In this document: in pieces, positions 7,999 to 18,888 of the stretch
How positions within the stretch are numbered: position 1 is the stretch's first letter
How the letters are laid out: the number at the start of each line of letters is the position of its first letter
Assembly (NCBI GenBank): GCA_030524525.1
Contig: JAUNGI010000020.1
Coordinates: 1 to 44,729 of the forward strand
DNA length: 44,729 nt
Reading direction: 5' to 3'
Origin: Lachnospiraceae bacterium
Lineage (GTDB): Bacteria > Bacillota > Clostridia > Lachnospirales > Lachnospiraceae
The notes under the pieces: generated by a model
Database searches by the model: none
What the model was told of the DNA's origin: nothing
Seen by the model: the letters and a program-made list of their open reading frames with translations, nothing else
Program-made: the position numbers and the translations under genes

Positions 7999-8439
7999 CT
8001 AATTGCCGCAGGTTCCGTCCGAACAGTGGGCGCATGACGCGGCAGGAAACTGCCGGACGTCGTACGCAATGCCGTTTTTGTCATAGTAATCCTTAACGGC
8101 GGCTTTGACCGCCTCTTCCGCAAGCACCGAGCAGTGCAGCTTATGGGCGGGAAGCCCGTCCAGCGCTTCGGCAACCGCCCGGTTGGTCAGCTCCAGCGCC
8201 TCGGCAAGGGGCTTCCCCTTGATCATTTCCGTTGCCATGGAGCTGGAAGCAATGGCGCTGCCGCAGCCGAACGTATGGAACTTTACGTCGGTGATCACGT
8301 CGTTCTCAATTTTCAGATAGATCTTCATAATATCGCCGCATTTGGCGTTGCCGACCTCTCCGACGCCGTCGGCGTCTTCCAAAACACCCACGTTCCGCGG
8401 ATGCAGAAAATGATCCATTACCTTTTCACTGTATAACAT
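7999..8439 (-). CDS. nifU: NifU/IscU-type Fe-S cluster scaffold, 146 aa
   Basis: Scaffold on which Fe-S clusters are assembled using sulfur from the adjacent desulfurase. The three conserved cysteines are Cys34 (NAKCGD, with Asp36 next to it), Cys59 (TFGCGSA) and Cys103 (KLHCS). The C-terminus carries an additional cysteine group (CAHCSDGTC, residues 136-144), a feature of the short clostridial NifU form. The start overlaps the end of nifS by 14 bases and has AGGAGGGG upstream, so the two are translationally coupled. It is the last gene of the metY-nifS-nifU run and converges on the two-component operon. Confidence 0.93.
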   Translation of the reverse strand: MLYSEKVMDHFLHPRNVGVLEDADGVGEVGNAKCGDIMKIYLKIENDVITDVKFHTFGCGSAIASSSMATEMIKGKPLAEALELTNRAVAEALDGLPAHKLHCSVLAEEAVKAAVKDYYDKNGIAYDVRQFPAASCAHCSDGTCGN

Positions 8440-9616
8440 AGCTTCGTTTCCCCTCCTGTAAATCTCTCCAAACGGTCGACATGCCGCGCAGGTACGCCAC
8501 GACCTCGCGAATGGACGAAATCATATATGCGATCTCCTCCGGCGTATTTTCTTCGGAAAGCGAGAGCCGGAGCGAGCCGTGGGCGATCTCGTGGGGCCGC
8601 CCGATCGCCAGCAGCACATGACTGGGATCGAGAGAGCCGGAGGTGCAGGCGGAGCCGGAGGAAGCGGCGATGCCCTTCTGATCGAGCAGCAGAAGGAGCG
8701 ATTCGCCTTCGATGCCCTCGAAGCAGACGTTGACGTTTCCCGGCAGGCGCAGCTTGGCGTCGCCGTTGAGAACGGTATGCGGGATCTCGAGCAGTCCCGA
8801 GATCAGCCGGTCGCGAAGCGGCAGCAGCTTGGCGGTCGCCTCTTCGAGCTGTCCGGCGGCTTCCCGCAGCGCCGCCGCCATGCCCACGATTGCCGGAAGG
8901 TTTTCCGTTCCCGCCCGCTTTCCGCGTTCCTGCGCGCCGCCGTCGATCAGGTTTGTGAGGACGATCCCTTTTCGGGCGTAAAGCGCGCCCACACCCTTCG
9001 GACCGTGGAATTTGTGCGCCGACAGGGAAAGCAGGTCAATGTTTTCCTCGGCGACGTTGATCTTTACATGACCGACCGCCTGTACCGCGTCGGTGTGGAA
9101 CAAGACGCCCCGTTCCCGGCAGAGCTTCCCGAGCTCGGAGATGGGCTGCAGGGTGCCGATCTCGTTATTGGCGTACATGACGCTGACCAGAACCGTGTCC
9201 GGGCGAAGGGCTTCCGCCAGCTCCTCGGGACGGACGATCCCGTTTTCGTGCGCGTCAAGCAGCGTGATTTCAAAGCCGCGCTTTTTCAGCCTTTCCAAGG
9301 TGTGAAGCACGGCATGATGCTCGATGCTGCTGGAAATGATATGCTTTTTCCCTTTTCTTTCGCCGATGGCAGCGGCGGAGAGGAGCGCCTGATTGTCCGC
9401 CTCGCTGCCGCCGGAGGTAAAATAAAGCTCTTTTGCGCCGCATCCAAGCGTTTGGGCGATCGTTTCCCTTGCCTGTTCAAGCGCCTCCGCAGCCCGCTGT
9501 CCGGGGCTGTGGAGGCTGGAAGGGTTCCCGTAAATCTTGTCAAAATACGGCAGCATTGCGTCGATCGCCGCAGGGCTCATTTTTGTCGTTGCCGCATTGT
9601 CTGCATAGATGTTCAT
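8426..9616 (-). CDS. nifS: Cysteine desulfurase (NifS/IscS class), 396 aa
   Basis: PLP enzyme that converts cysteine to alanine and hands the persulfide sulfur to NifU. Visible residues: His101 (SIEHHAV, stacking on PLP), Asp176 (FHTDAVQ), PLP-lysine Lys202 (LSAHKFHGPKG) and catalytic Cys324 on the mobile loop (SSGSACTSGSLD). The start ATG 9616 gives the family-standard N-terminus MNIYADNAATTKMS and has CGAGGT upstream; the frame stays open further upstream but that stretch runs into metY. It starts 28 bases after metY ends and overlaps nifU, indicating one transcript. Confidence 0.95.
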   Translation of the reverse strand: MNIYADNAATTKMSPAAIDAMLPYFDKIYGNPSSLHSPGQRAAEALEQARETIAQTLGCGAKELYFTSGGSEADNQALLSAAAIGERKGKKHIISSSIEHHAVLHTLERLKKRGFEITLLDAHENGIVRPEELAEALRPDTVLVSVMYANNEIGTLQPISELGKLCRERGVLFHTDAVQAVGHVKINVAEENIDLLSLSAHKFHGPKGVGALYARKGIVLTNLIDGGAQERGKRAGTENLPAIVGMAAALREAAGQLEEATAKLLPLRDRLISGLLEIPHTVLNGDAKLRLPGNVNVCFEGIEGESLLLLLDQKGIAASSGSACTSGSLDPSHVLLAIGRPHEIAHGSLRLSLSEENTPEEIAYMISSIREVVAYLRGMSTVWRDLQEGKRSYVIQ

Positions 9617-9644
9617 AAAATACCTCGTTTTGCAGTAAAAAGAA

Positions 9645-10943
9645 TCAGTTTTGATCGTCGAACGCCTGCGCCAGATCGGCAAGGATATCGTCGATATGCT
9701 CGGTGCCGACGGAAAGGCGGATCGTATTCGGTCGGATGCCCTGATCGAGCAGCTCCTCCTCGGTCAGCTGCGAGTGCGTCGTCGTGGCGGGATGGATCAC
9801 AAGGCTCTTTGCGTCCGCCACGTTCGCCAGCAGGGAGAAGATCCGAAGCCGGTCGATAAATTCGTGCGCTTCCTTCTGACCGCCCCGGATCTCAAACGTG
9901 AAGATCGAAGCGCCGCCGTTCGGAAAATACTTTTCGTAAAGGGCGTGGTCGGGATGCTCCGGCAGGGAGGGGTGATTGACCTTTTCCACCTTCGGGTGGT
10001 TTGCCAGAAAGGCAACGACCTTTTTGGTGTTCTCCACATGACGGTCAAGGCGCAGCGAGAGCGTTTCGGTTCCCTGCAAAAGCAGAAAGGCGTTGAACGG
10101 AGAGATGGCGGCACCGGTGTCCCGAAGCAGGATTGCGCGGATGTAGGTGACGAACGCCGCCGGGCCTGCCGCGTCGGTAAAGGAAACGCCGTGATAGCTC
10201 GGATTCGGCTCGGAAATGGGCGCGTATCTGCCGCTTGCCTTCCAGTCAAAGTTTCCGGAGTCCACAATGACGCCGCCAAGCGTCGTTCCGTGTCCGCCGA
10301 TAAATTTTGTGGCGGAATGCACGACGATATCGGCTCCGTGCTCGATCGGACGGATCAGGTACGGCGTGCCGAAGGTGTTGTCAATGACCAGAGGCAGACC
10401 GTGCCGGTGCGCGATTTCGGCGATTGCGTCAATGTCGGGAATATCGCTGTTCGGATTGCCGAGCGTCTCCAGATAAACGGCTTTGGTATTGTCCTGAATG
10501 GCGGCTTCCAGAGCCGCAAGGTCGTGCGCGTTCACAAAGGTGGCGGTAATGCCGTACTGCGGCAGCGTGTGCGCCAGAAGGTTATAGCTTCCGCCGTAGA
10601 TGGTCTTTTGCGCAACGATATGCTCGCCCTTCTGGGCAAGCGCTTGGATCGTATAGGTGATTGCAGCGGCTCCGGAGGCGGTTGCAAGCGCTGCGACGCC
10701 GCCCTCCAGCGCGGCAATGCGGGTCTCGAAAACCTCCTGCGTGGAGTTGGTCAGTCTGCCGTAAATGTTTCCCGGATCGGCAAGACCGAAGCGCGCCGCC
10801 GCATGGGCGGAGTTGTTAAAGACATAGGAGGTCGTCTGATAGATCGGAACGGCTCTTGCGCCCGAAGCGGGGTCCGGGTTCTCCTGACCGGCATGCAGTT
10901 GGATGGTTTCGAATTTGTAATTGTTTTTGTATGTATAGCTCAT
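9645..10943 (-). CDS. metY: O-acetylhomoserine sulfhydrylase (Cys/Met metabolism PLP enzyme), 432 aa
   Basis: Forms homocysteine from O-acetylhomoserine and sulfide, the direct sulfhydrylation route to methionine. The fold-type I signature is clear: N-terminus FETIQLHAGQENP, YGRLTNST, the GAAAITYTIQ block, VIDNTFGTP, and PLP-lysine Lys213 in HSATKFIGGHGTT. The insert around residues 225-265 (FDWKASGRYAPISEPNPSYHG) and the length near 430 are typical of MetY rather than the shorter MetB/MetC/MetZ. It is the first gene of a run with nifS and nifU, with AGAGGT before the ATG. The same lineage may also use it for other thiol substrates. Confidence 0.93.
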   Translation of the reverse strand: MSYTYKNNYKFETIQLHAGQENPDPASGARAVPIYQTTSYVFNNSAHAAARFGLADPGNIYGRLTNSTQEVFETRIAALEGGVAALATASGAAAITYTIQALAQKGEHIVAQKTIYGGSYNLLAHTLPQYGITATFVNAHDLAALEAAIQDNTKAVYLETLGNPNSDIPDIDAIAEIAHRHGLPLVIDNTFGTPYLIRPIEHGADIVVHSATKFIGGHGTTLGGVIVDSGNFDWKASGRYAPISEPNPSYHGVSFTDAAGPAAFVTYIRAILLRDTGAAISPFNAFLLLQGTETLSLRLDRHVENTKKVVAFLANHPKVEKVNHPSLPEHPDHALYEKYFPNGGASIFTFEIRGGQKEAHEFIDRLRIFSLLANVADAKSLVIHPATTTHSQLTEEELLDQGIRPNTIRLSVGTEHIDDILADLAQAFDDQN

Positions 10944-11125
10944 GGGAATACCTCTTTCTTTAATTTATTTCGGCGTCTGCCGATGCTTTTTGAAAAAATG
11001 ACGGGATTACGGTCGGCGACACATTCGGCCGTTTCTGTAATTATGCCGCAGCATGAGGAGAACAATACGTCCCATAAGCGGTGCCTCTCTTTCATAAGGT
11101 TAAGCACATAATTCCTACTTGTTTT
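10944..11125 (-). other. Putative structured leader of metY
   Basis: On the minus strand the roughly 170 bases before metY contain complementary AATTATG (11107-11113) and CATAATT (11039-11045) segments that could close a domain of about 75 bases. A second hairpin of the type CGGCCGA/TCGCCG lies closer to the gene. I could not match it to the S-box, T-box or other methionine-related riboswitch consensus. A TTGTAA-type -35 near 11131-11136 is possible but no convincing -10 was found. The rest of the 349-base gap up to 11292 holds the oppositely directed promoter at 11203-11231. Confidence 0.35.
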
Positions 11126-11202
11126 GTATGCTTTACAACATATTAACGGAAAAACCGTCGTCTGTCAAGAGGGAAATTCCGTTTTTTCGGAAGATTGCCA
11201 TG

Positions 11203-11231
11203 TTGAAAAAAATGCCGAAATCCTTTATAAT
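11203..11231 (+). promoter_or_regulatory. Sigma-A promoter of the OFA transporter
   Basis: TTGAAA (11203-11208), exactly 17 bases, TATAAT (11226-11231), 61 bases upstream of the ATG at 11293. Confidence 0.8.
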
Positions 11232-11292
11232 ATAGGGAATGATGTGCGAAATAACAAAAAGCGGAGCATAATTCGCGGAAACGAGGTATTTC

Positions 11293-12675
11293 ATGGGGAA
11301 CGGAGCAAAAAACGGCGGCTGGCGCACGAACAAATGGGTTCGGGCGGCGATACCGGCATTATTACTGCATTGTAGCATCGGTACGGTGTACTGTTGGTCG
11401 ATCTTCAGTCAGGAGATCGCGGACTATATCGGGTTTTCCAAGAGCGCCACGGAGTGGGCGTTCAGCTTTGCCATTTTCTTTCTGGGAATGTCGGCGGCCT
11501 TTCTTGGAAACGTGGTGGAAAAGGACATACATAAGTCGTCCCTGATCGCGGCGGTCTGCTTTGCCGCAGGCATGGCGGGGACGGGCTTCTTTATTTATTA
11601 CGGCGGGCTTCATCAAAAGAGCGTGCTGGCGCTGCTCGGGATCTATGTCTGCTACGGCTTTATTATGGGGATCGGTCTGGGTACCGGCTACCTTTCGCCG
11701 GTCAAGACGCTGATGCTCTGGTTCAGCGACCGTAAGGGTCTGGCGACGGGGCTTGCCGTTGCCGGCTTCGGCGCGGCGAAGGCGATCGCAAGTCCCATCA
11801 TGCAGGCAATGCTCGACCGCTTGGGCGACGGCGGCATTTACAAGATGTTCCTGATCTTGGCGGCGGTCTACTTCGTCATGATGTTCGTCGGGCATCTGCT
11901 TCTGAAAAAGCCGGAGGGCTGGCACGAGCCGCAGAAGAAGGATAAGAGTCAGGGAATTCTTGCGGTGATTAAGTCCAAGCCCATCACCAATTATATCGGT
12001 ATTTGGCTGATGTTTTATATCAACATCACCTGCGGTCTGGCTTTGATCTCGCAGGAGAAGATGATCGTAAAGTGCATCGGGCTTGCGGGAGCCGCCGGCG
12101 TGATCTCCACGGTGTCCGCGGTCTTTAATGCGGGCGGTCGTCTCGGCTTTTCCGCTTGGGCGGACACGATGAAGGATCGGAACACCATTTATAAGCTGAT
12201 TTTTATTCTGTCGATCGCATTTACCGGCATTGTGCTCCTGACCGGCGGGATTAAAAACGGAGAGGGCAATGTGCTTCTGACCGCGCTTGTTCTGGGGCTG
12301 ATCTTCGTTGTGAACGCGGGCTATGGCGGCGGCTTCTCCAACGTGCCGACGCTGCTTTCCGATCACTACGGCATGGGAAGCATCAGCGCGATCCACGGGA
12401 TCACGCTTTCGGCATGGGCGTTTGCGGGGCTGACCGGGAACCAGATGGCGACTTGGATCGTGAATACCTTCGGCAAGGCGGAAACGATCGAGCACAAGCT
12501 TGCCGACGGAACGGTGGAGACCATTGTCGTGAACCCTACCGGCTATCAGTACGTGCTCTACGCCACGATCGCCCTGTATGTTCTGGCGCTCATAATCTGC
12601 ATGGTCATGGTTCGCCCGACGGAGAAGGCGCTGGAGGCGAAAAAGCAGAAGCGGGAGGGCAAGGCAAATGAATAA
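11293..12675 (+). CDS. OFA-family MFS transporter (oxalate/formate antiporter-like), 460 aa
   Basis: Twelve-helix major facilitator of the OFA family. The motif between helices 4 and 5, GIGLGTGYLSPVKTLMLWFS with DRKGLATGLAVAGFGAAKA after it, is characteristic of the family. Helix 1 begins near residue 18 (AAIPALLLHCSIGTVYCWSI) and the protein ends in a lysine-rich cytoplasmic tail (EAKKQKREGK). Members exchange carboxylates such as oxalate/formate, or carry other monocarboxylates; the substrate is not predictable here, and no oxalyl-CoA or formyl-CoA enzymes are nearby. The stop overlaps the next start by 8 bases. Strong promoter at 11203-11231 and GAGGT before ATG. Confidence 0.9.
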   Translation: MGNGAKNGGWRTNKWVRAAIPALLLHCSIGTVYCWSIFSQEIADYIGFSKSATEWAFSFAIFFLGMSAAFLGNVVEKDIHKSSLIAAVCFAAGMAGTGFFIYYGGLHQKSVLALLGIYVCYGFIMGIGLGTGYLSPVKTLMLWFSDRKGLATGLAVAGFGAAKAIASPIMQAMLDRLGDGGIYKMFLILAAVYFVMMFVGHLLLKKPEGWHEPQKKDKSQGILAVIKSKPITNYIGIWLMFYINITCGLALISQEKMIVKCIGLAGAAGVISTVSAVFNAGGRLGFSAWADTMKDRNTIYKLIFILSIAFTGIVLLTGGIKNGEGNVLLTALVLGLIFVVNAGYGGGFSNVPTLLSDHYGMGSISAIHGITLSAWAFAGLTGNQMATWIVNTFGKAETIEHKLADGTVETIVVNPTGYQYVLYATIALYVLALIICMVMVRPTEKALEAKKQKREGKANE

Positions 12676-13330
12676 AGCGTGGTCGGAGTTAAATAAAACC
12701 GTGCAGACGCAAATAAATAGGGAAGGGACGTTTCATGAGGGCGTAGCCGCCCTTTTGGAACTGCGGAAACAACTGTTCGGCGAATGCAAGCGTTTCAAGG
12801 AAGCCTTGAGCCGAGAGGATTTTCATGCCATTCCTTTTATCAACGCGGACGGTTACCACAGTAAAACGATCGCCTACTCGATCTGGCATATTTTTCGGAT
12901 CGAAGACATTGTTGCGCATACGCTGATCCAAAACGATACGCAGATATTTCAGCTTGGTGACTATCAAAAGCGTACGCGTTCCCCCATTGCGACAACCGGA
13001 AACGAGCTGGTCAAACAGCAGATCGCGGAGTTTTCCGCCGCATTGGATTTGGACGAGTTATATTCATATGCTGCCGAGGTTATGAGCAGCACCGATGCAC
13101 TGCTGGAAGCCATGGACTTTTCGGAATCAAAACGCAAAATGAGCGACGAAGATAAGGAGAGGCTGAGGCGATCGGGGAGCGTCAGCGACGATGAAAAAGC
13201 CTCTTGGCTTATTGATTATTGGTGCGGCAAGGATGTTCGCGGGCTGATCCGGATGCCTTTTTCAAGACATTGGATCATGCACGTGGAAGCCGCTCTGCGG
13301 ATCGAACGGAAGCTGCATCCGGTTATTTGA
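12668..13330 (+). CDS. DinB-like four-helix bundle protein, 220 aa
   Basis: All-helical protein with the spaced histidines of the DinB/YfiT-like metal-binding bundle: His74 in YSIWHIFRIEDIV and His201/His205 in FSRHWIMHVEAAL. Metal-dependent thiol transferases use this fold, but many members are uncharacterised. The charged segment 153-178 (ESKRKMSDEDKERLRRSG) is a likely exposed loop. Its start overlaps the transporter stop by 8 bases, so it is probably translated from the same message. Its 3' end overlaps the convergent tcdA stop by 8 bases. Confidence 0.75.
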   Translation: MNKAWSELNKTVQTQINREGTFHEGVAALLELRKQLFGECKRFKEALSREDFHAIPFINADGYHSKTIAYSIWHIFRIEDIVAHTLIQNDTQIFQLGDYQKRTRSPIATTGNELVKQQIAEFSAALDLDELYSYAAEVMSSTDALLEAMDFSESKRKMSDEDKERLRRSGSVSDDEKASWLIDYWCGKDVRGLIRMPFSRHWIMHVEAALRIERKLHPVI

Positions 13331-14087
13331 CGAGATCCTTTATGACCTCCCCGGCGAGGATCAGCCCGGCGACCGAAGGCACAAAGGAAACGCTTCCGGG
13401 CGTCTGGCGGCGTTTGGTCTGTTCCGGCGCGGCCTCGGACAGGGGAGGGGCACTTTCGGGATCGGCGGCGGAAACGGCGTCGTCCGAGATCGGCTGCGGG
13501 GTCAGCGGCGGCTCCTTGGAGTAGACGACCTTGAGCTTCTTTACGCCGCGTTTTTTCAGCTCCCGGCGCATGACCTTGGCAAGCGGGCAGACCGAGGTTT
13601 CGGAGATGTCCGCAACCTCAAACGCCGTGGGGTCGAGCTTGTTGCCGGCGCCCATGGAGCTGATGATCGGCGTGCCGGCTTCCTGCGCCTGACAGACGAG
13701 CGCCAGCTTTCCGGTCACGGTGTCGATCGCGTCGATCACATAGTCGAACTCCCGGAAGTCAAACTGTCCGGCGGTCTCCGGCATGTAAAACGTTCGGTAC
13801 ACGTTCACTTGGATCGTCGGGTCGATCTCGGCGATGCGCTCGGCGGCGGCGTCCGTCTTGTATTGCCCCAGCGTTCTGCGGGTGGCGTACAGCTGCCGGT
13901 TCAGATTGGTCAGGGTGAACCGGTCGTTGTCGATGAGGTCGAGCGTGCCGACGCCGCTGCGGGCAAGCGCTTCCACGGCATAGCTTCCCACGCCTCCGAC
14001 GCCGAATACCGCGACCCGTGCCGCTCTCAGTTTCTGCATGGCTTCCGTGCCTAACAGAAGCTCGGTTCTTGTATATGCGTTCTGCAT
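13323..14087 (-). CDS. tcdA: tRNA threonylcarbamoyladenosine dehydratase (ThiF/HesA family), 254 aa
   Basis: E1-like ATP-dependent enzyme that dehydrates t6A to cyclic ct6A in tRNAs reading ANN codons. The Rossmann nucleotide loop FGVGGVGSYAVEALARSG (~29-46), DNDRFTLTNLNRQ (~53-65), the second acidic patch YVIDAIDTVTGK and the late VPSVAGLILAGEVIKDL helix are the family blocks. A proline/alanine-rich insertion around 205-232 (SDDAVSAADPESAPPLSEAA) is longer than in E. coli TcdA and looks disordered. Single gene; GAGG site before the ATG. Confidence 0.9.
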   Translation of the reverse strand: MQNAYTRTELLLGTEAMQKLRAARVAVFGVGGVGSYAVEALARSGVGTLDLIDNDRFTLTNLNRQLYATRRTLGQYKTDAAAERIAEIDPTIQVNVYRTFYMPETAGQFDFREFDYVIDAIDTVTGKLALVCQAQEAGTPIISSMGAGNKLDPTAFEVADISETSVCPLAKVMRRELKKRGVKKLKVVYSKEPPLTPQPISDDAVSAADPESAPPLSEAAPEQTKRRQTPGSVSFVPSVAGLILAGEVIKDLVK

Positions 14088-14139
14088 GATCTATCTTATC
14101 CTCATTTCTGAACGACTTGCCGCGAAGATGCGGCTGCTG

Positions 14140-14175
14140 TCGGAGCCATTTGCTTTCGCTCGGAAACAAATGGCT
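14140..14175. repeat. Hairpin repeat, copy 1
   Basis: AGCCATTTG (14144-14152) and CAAATGGCT (14167-14175) form a perfect 9-bp hairpin. The same sequence, with a few substitutions, recurs 255 bases downstream. Confidence 0.6.
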
Positions 14176-14247
14176 GTCGTACGATTTCCTTAATGATAAT
14201 GAAAACCGGAGGAAAAGTCAACGCCGCAAAAAAATGATGCGTTAGGG

Positions 14248-14276
14248 TTGACAAACCGCAGGAGCGGCGCTATAAT
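14248..14276 (+). promoter_or_regulatory. Sigma-A promoter of the csoR-copA operon
   Basis: Perfect TTGACA (14248-14253), 17-base spacer, perfect TATAAT (14271-14276). The CsoR operator begins four bases after the -10, so the transcription start lies inside it. The leader to csoR is about 165 bases. Confidence 0.9.
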
Positions 14277-14280
14277 CTAT

Positions 14281-14297
14281 ATACCCCTAGGGGGTAT
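14281..14297. promoter_or_regulatory. CsoR operator
   Basis: ATACCCCTAGGGGGTAT is a near-perfect GC-centred palindrome of the CsoR class (TACCC...GGGTA). It covers the expected transcription start, so apo-CsoR would block initiation and Cu(I) binding would release it. Confidence 0.9.
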
Positions 14298-14394
14298 TCG
14301 AAAAAGCGCTTGCGGAAGGCGAAGAAGTGTGAATACAGGCGATCGGGCTTATGTTATGCAGGGGATATTTGTGCCGGGAAGGCCGCAAATAATC

Positions 14395-14430
14395 TCGGAG
14401 CTATTTGCTTTCGCCCAGAAACAAACGGCG
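14395..14430. repeat. Hairpin repeat, copy 2
   Basis: Matches the sequence at 14140-14174 along about 35 bases (shared core ATTTGCTTTCGC and GAAACAAA). Its arms have diverged (GCTATTTG against CAAACGGC), so the hairpin is weaker. It sits in the csoR leader, ending about 20 bases before the start codon. Confidence 0.5.
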
Positions 14431-14449
14431 GACGGAAAAGAGGTTGGTT

Positions 14450-14749
14450 ATGGAAGAAAAGGAATGCTGTGCGCGTCACAAGGAACGCAGCGACGAGGAA
14501 TACAAGGGTCTGATCCACCGGCTGAACCGGATCGAAGGGCAGATTCGCGGCATTCGGGGAATGGTGGAGAAAAACGCCTACTGCACCGATATTCTGATTC
14601 AGGTGGCGGCGGTAAACGCGGCGCTGAACGGATTTAACAAGGAGCTGCTGGCAAATCATATCAAAACCTGCGTATCGCAGGACATCCGCGACGGAAAAGA
14701 AGAAACCGTGGACGAGCTTGTGGAGGTTCTGAAAAAACTGATGAAATAG
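14450..14749 (+). CDS. csoR: Copper-sensing transcriptional repressor CsoR, 99 aa
   Basis: All-helical DUF156 repressor. The Cu(I) ligands are in register with the known family: Cys45 (NAYCTDI), His70 and Cys74 (ANHIKTC). The conserved helix 1 block [18 protein letters not shown] (~23-40) and the C-terminal [13 protein letters not shown] helix are present. The N-terminus has two extra cysteines (KECCARH). ATG 14450 is used because AGAGG lies just upstream; an earlier TTG is in frame but lacks a site. It is autoregulated through the operator at 14281-14297 and is followed after 47 bases by copA. Confidence 0.95.
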   Translation: MEEKECCARHKERSDEEYKGLIHRLNRIEGQIRGIRGMVEKNAYCTDILIQVAAVNAALNGFNKELLANHIKTCVSQDIRDGKEETVDELVEVLKKLMK

Positions 14750-14796
14750 GGGAAATAATAAAAAGGCGGAAAATTGCTTGGGAACGGAGGTCGAAT

Positions 14797-17307
<2,511 letters not shown>

Positions 17308-17332
17308 GTTTGAGGCAAGGGGGAAAAACGGG

Positions 17333-18856
17333 ATGCAGACAAAAATCGTATGGGGAGTTTTGTTGTGCCTTGGGCTGCTGCTTTTGCTAACAGCCTGCGG
17401 CGCAAAGGAGACCGGCGGGGAGAAGAAGCCGGAGGAGAGCCCCGTGACAGGCGCGCCGGAGCTCAGCGGAGGCGCAGAACCGACGACAGGCGAGCCGACC
17501 GGAACGACGGAACTGACCGGAGCGACGCCGACCCACGAGGCGGAACTGACCGGGGAGCCTGAGCCCACGCCGAGCGCCGCGCCGGACCTCAGCGGCGGCG
17601 CGGAACCGACGGCGGGAGCCGAACCGACCGGAGCGACGGAGCCCACCGCTACGAAAGCGCCGACCGCCACCAAAGCGCCGTCTCCGACGAAGGCGGCGGG
17701 CAATACGCCGACCAAGGCGCCGCAGCTCACGCCCACGAAAGCGCCCACCGGTCCGACGGGCAATTCGAACGAGATGCGGGATTTGACGACGATGGAGCTT
17801 GTGCGCGATATGGGGATCGGAATCAACCTCGGCAATACGTTTGAGTCGTGCGGCGACTGGATCACCGGCAACACGCCCCGGAGCTACGAAACGGCATGGG
17901 GCAGCCCGGTCATTACCGAGAAGATGATCGCCGGAATGGCGGAGGCGGGCTTTGGCGTTCTGCGGATCCCGGTGGCTTGGTCGAACATGATGGGAGACGA
18001 CTACACGATCAGTCCGGCCTATTTGAAGCGCGTGAAGGAAGTCGTCGATATGGCGATCTCCAACGATATGTACGTCATTATAAACATTCACTGGGACGGC
18101 GGCTGGTGGTCGCAGTTTTCGACCGAGAAATCGGAATGCATGTACCGCTATACCCGCATGTGGACGCAGCTCTGCGACGCGTTCGGCGCTTACGGCGACC
18201 GCCTGATGTTCGAATCGCTGAACGAGGAGGGCTGCTGGAACGACATTTGGAACCGCTACGGCGGAACGTCCGGCAAAAGCGCCGCTTACGCGCTTTTGAA
18301 CGAGATCAACCAGAAGTTTGTGGATGTGGTGCGGGGGAGCGGCGGCAACAACGCCAAGCGGCATCTTTTGATCGCGGGCTATGCGACCGACATTTCTCTG
18401 ACCTGCGACAAGCTGTTTCAGATGCCCTCCGATCCGGCGGGACGGATGGCGGTGTCGATCCACTACTATACGCCGGCGGGCTTCTGCATCCTCGAAAAGG
18501 ACGAGAGCTGGGGCAAGGTGCAGACCGAATGGGGCAGCGCCGGCGATCTGGCGGAGCTGAAGGGGTATATGCGTCAGCTTTACGATACCTTTATCGCAAA
18601 AGGCATTCCGGTCATTATGGGCGAATACGGCTGCGTCACGAAGAACAAGACGCAGGAGCAGATCCGGAATTTCCTCTCCACCGTATGCAGGACCGCTTAC
18701 GACGCGGGTATCTGCCCGATTCTGTGGGACATCAACTATACCGAAAATTTGTCTTGGTCGATTTATAACCGTTCTACCTGCAAGATCAACGACAGCGCGC
18801 TGGCAAAGAGCTTTTTGGAGATTGCAAAGAGCAAGACGACGCCGAAGCGACCGTAG
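17333..18856 (+). CDS. Secreted GH5 glycoside hydrolase (endoglucanase-like) lipoprotein, 507 aa
   Basis: A lipoprotein signal peptide with lipobox LTAC places Cys22 as the lipidated residue. Residues ~25-145 are a low-complexity Thr/Pro/Glu/Gly linker with an internal duplicate (APELSGGAEPT at 41-51, APDLSGGAEPT at 83-93) and repeated KAPT units, suited to spanning the wall. The catalytic barrel (~148-507) has GINLGNTFE, RIPVAW, NIHWDGGWW, acid/base Glu298 in ESLNEEG and nucleophile Glu431 in MGEYGC. The substrate is probably a beta-glucan (cellulose type), but GH5 is broad. The start lies 25 bases after copA, so read-through from the copper operon is possible. GGGGG precedes the ATG at a distance. 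Confidence 0.9.
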   Translation: MQTKIVWGVLLCLGLLLLLTACGAKETGGEKKPEESPVTGAPELSGGAEPTTGEPTGTTELTGATPTHEAELTGEPEPTPSAAPDLSGGAEPTAGAEPTGATEPTATKAPTATKAPSPTKAAGNTPTKAPQLTPTKAPTGPTGNSNEMRDLTTMELVRDMGIGINLGNTFESCGDWITGNTPRSYETAWGSPVITEKMIAGMAEAGFGVLRIPVAWSNMMGDDYTISPAYLKRVKEVVDMAISNDMYVIINIHWDGGWWSQFSTEKSECMYRYTRMWTQLCDAFGAYGDRLMFESLNEEGCWNDIWNRYGGTSGKSAAYALLNEINQKFVDVVRGSGGNNAKRHLLIAGYATDISLTCDKLFQMPSDPAGRMAVSIHYYTPAGFCILEKDESWGKVQTEWGSAGDLAELKGYMRQLYDTFIAKGIPVIMGEYGCVTKNKTQEQIRNFLSTVCRTAYDAGICPILWDINYTENLSWSIYNRSTCKINDSALAKSFLEIAKSKTTPKRP

Positions 18857-18888
18857 GGGGGAGTTGAATAGACGGAAGGAGACGGCAG

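Noticed and set aside
10944-11125. S-box (SAM-I) or T-box riboswitch before metY
   Set aside because: Neither the SAM-I core nor the T-box Stem I/antiterminator signature could be found. A GGCACCGC stretch resembles part of the T-box sequence but lacks its partners.
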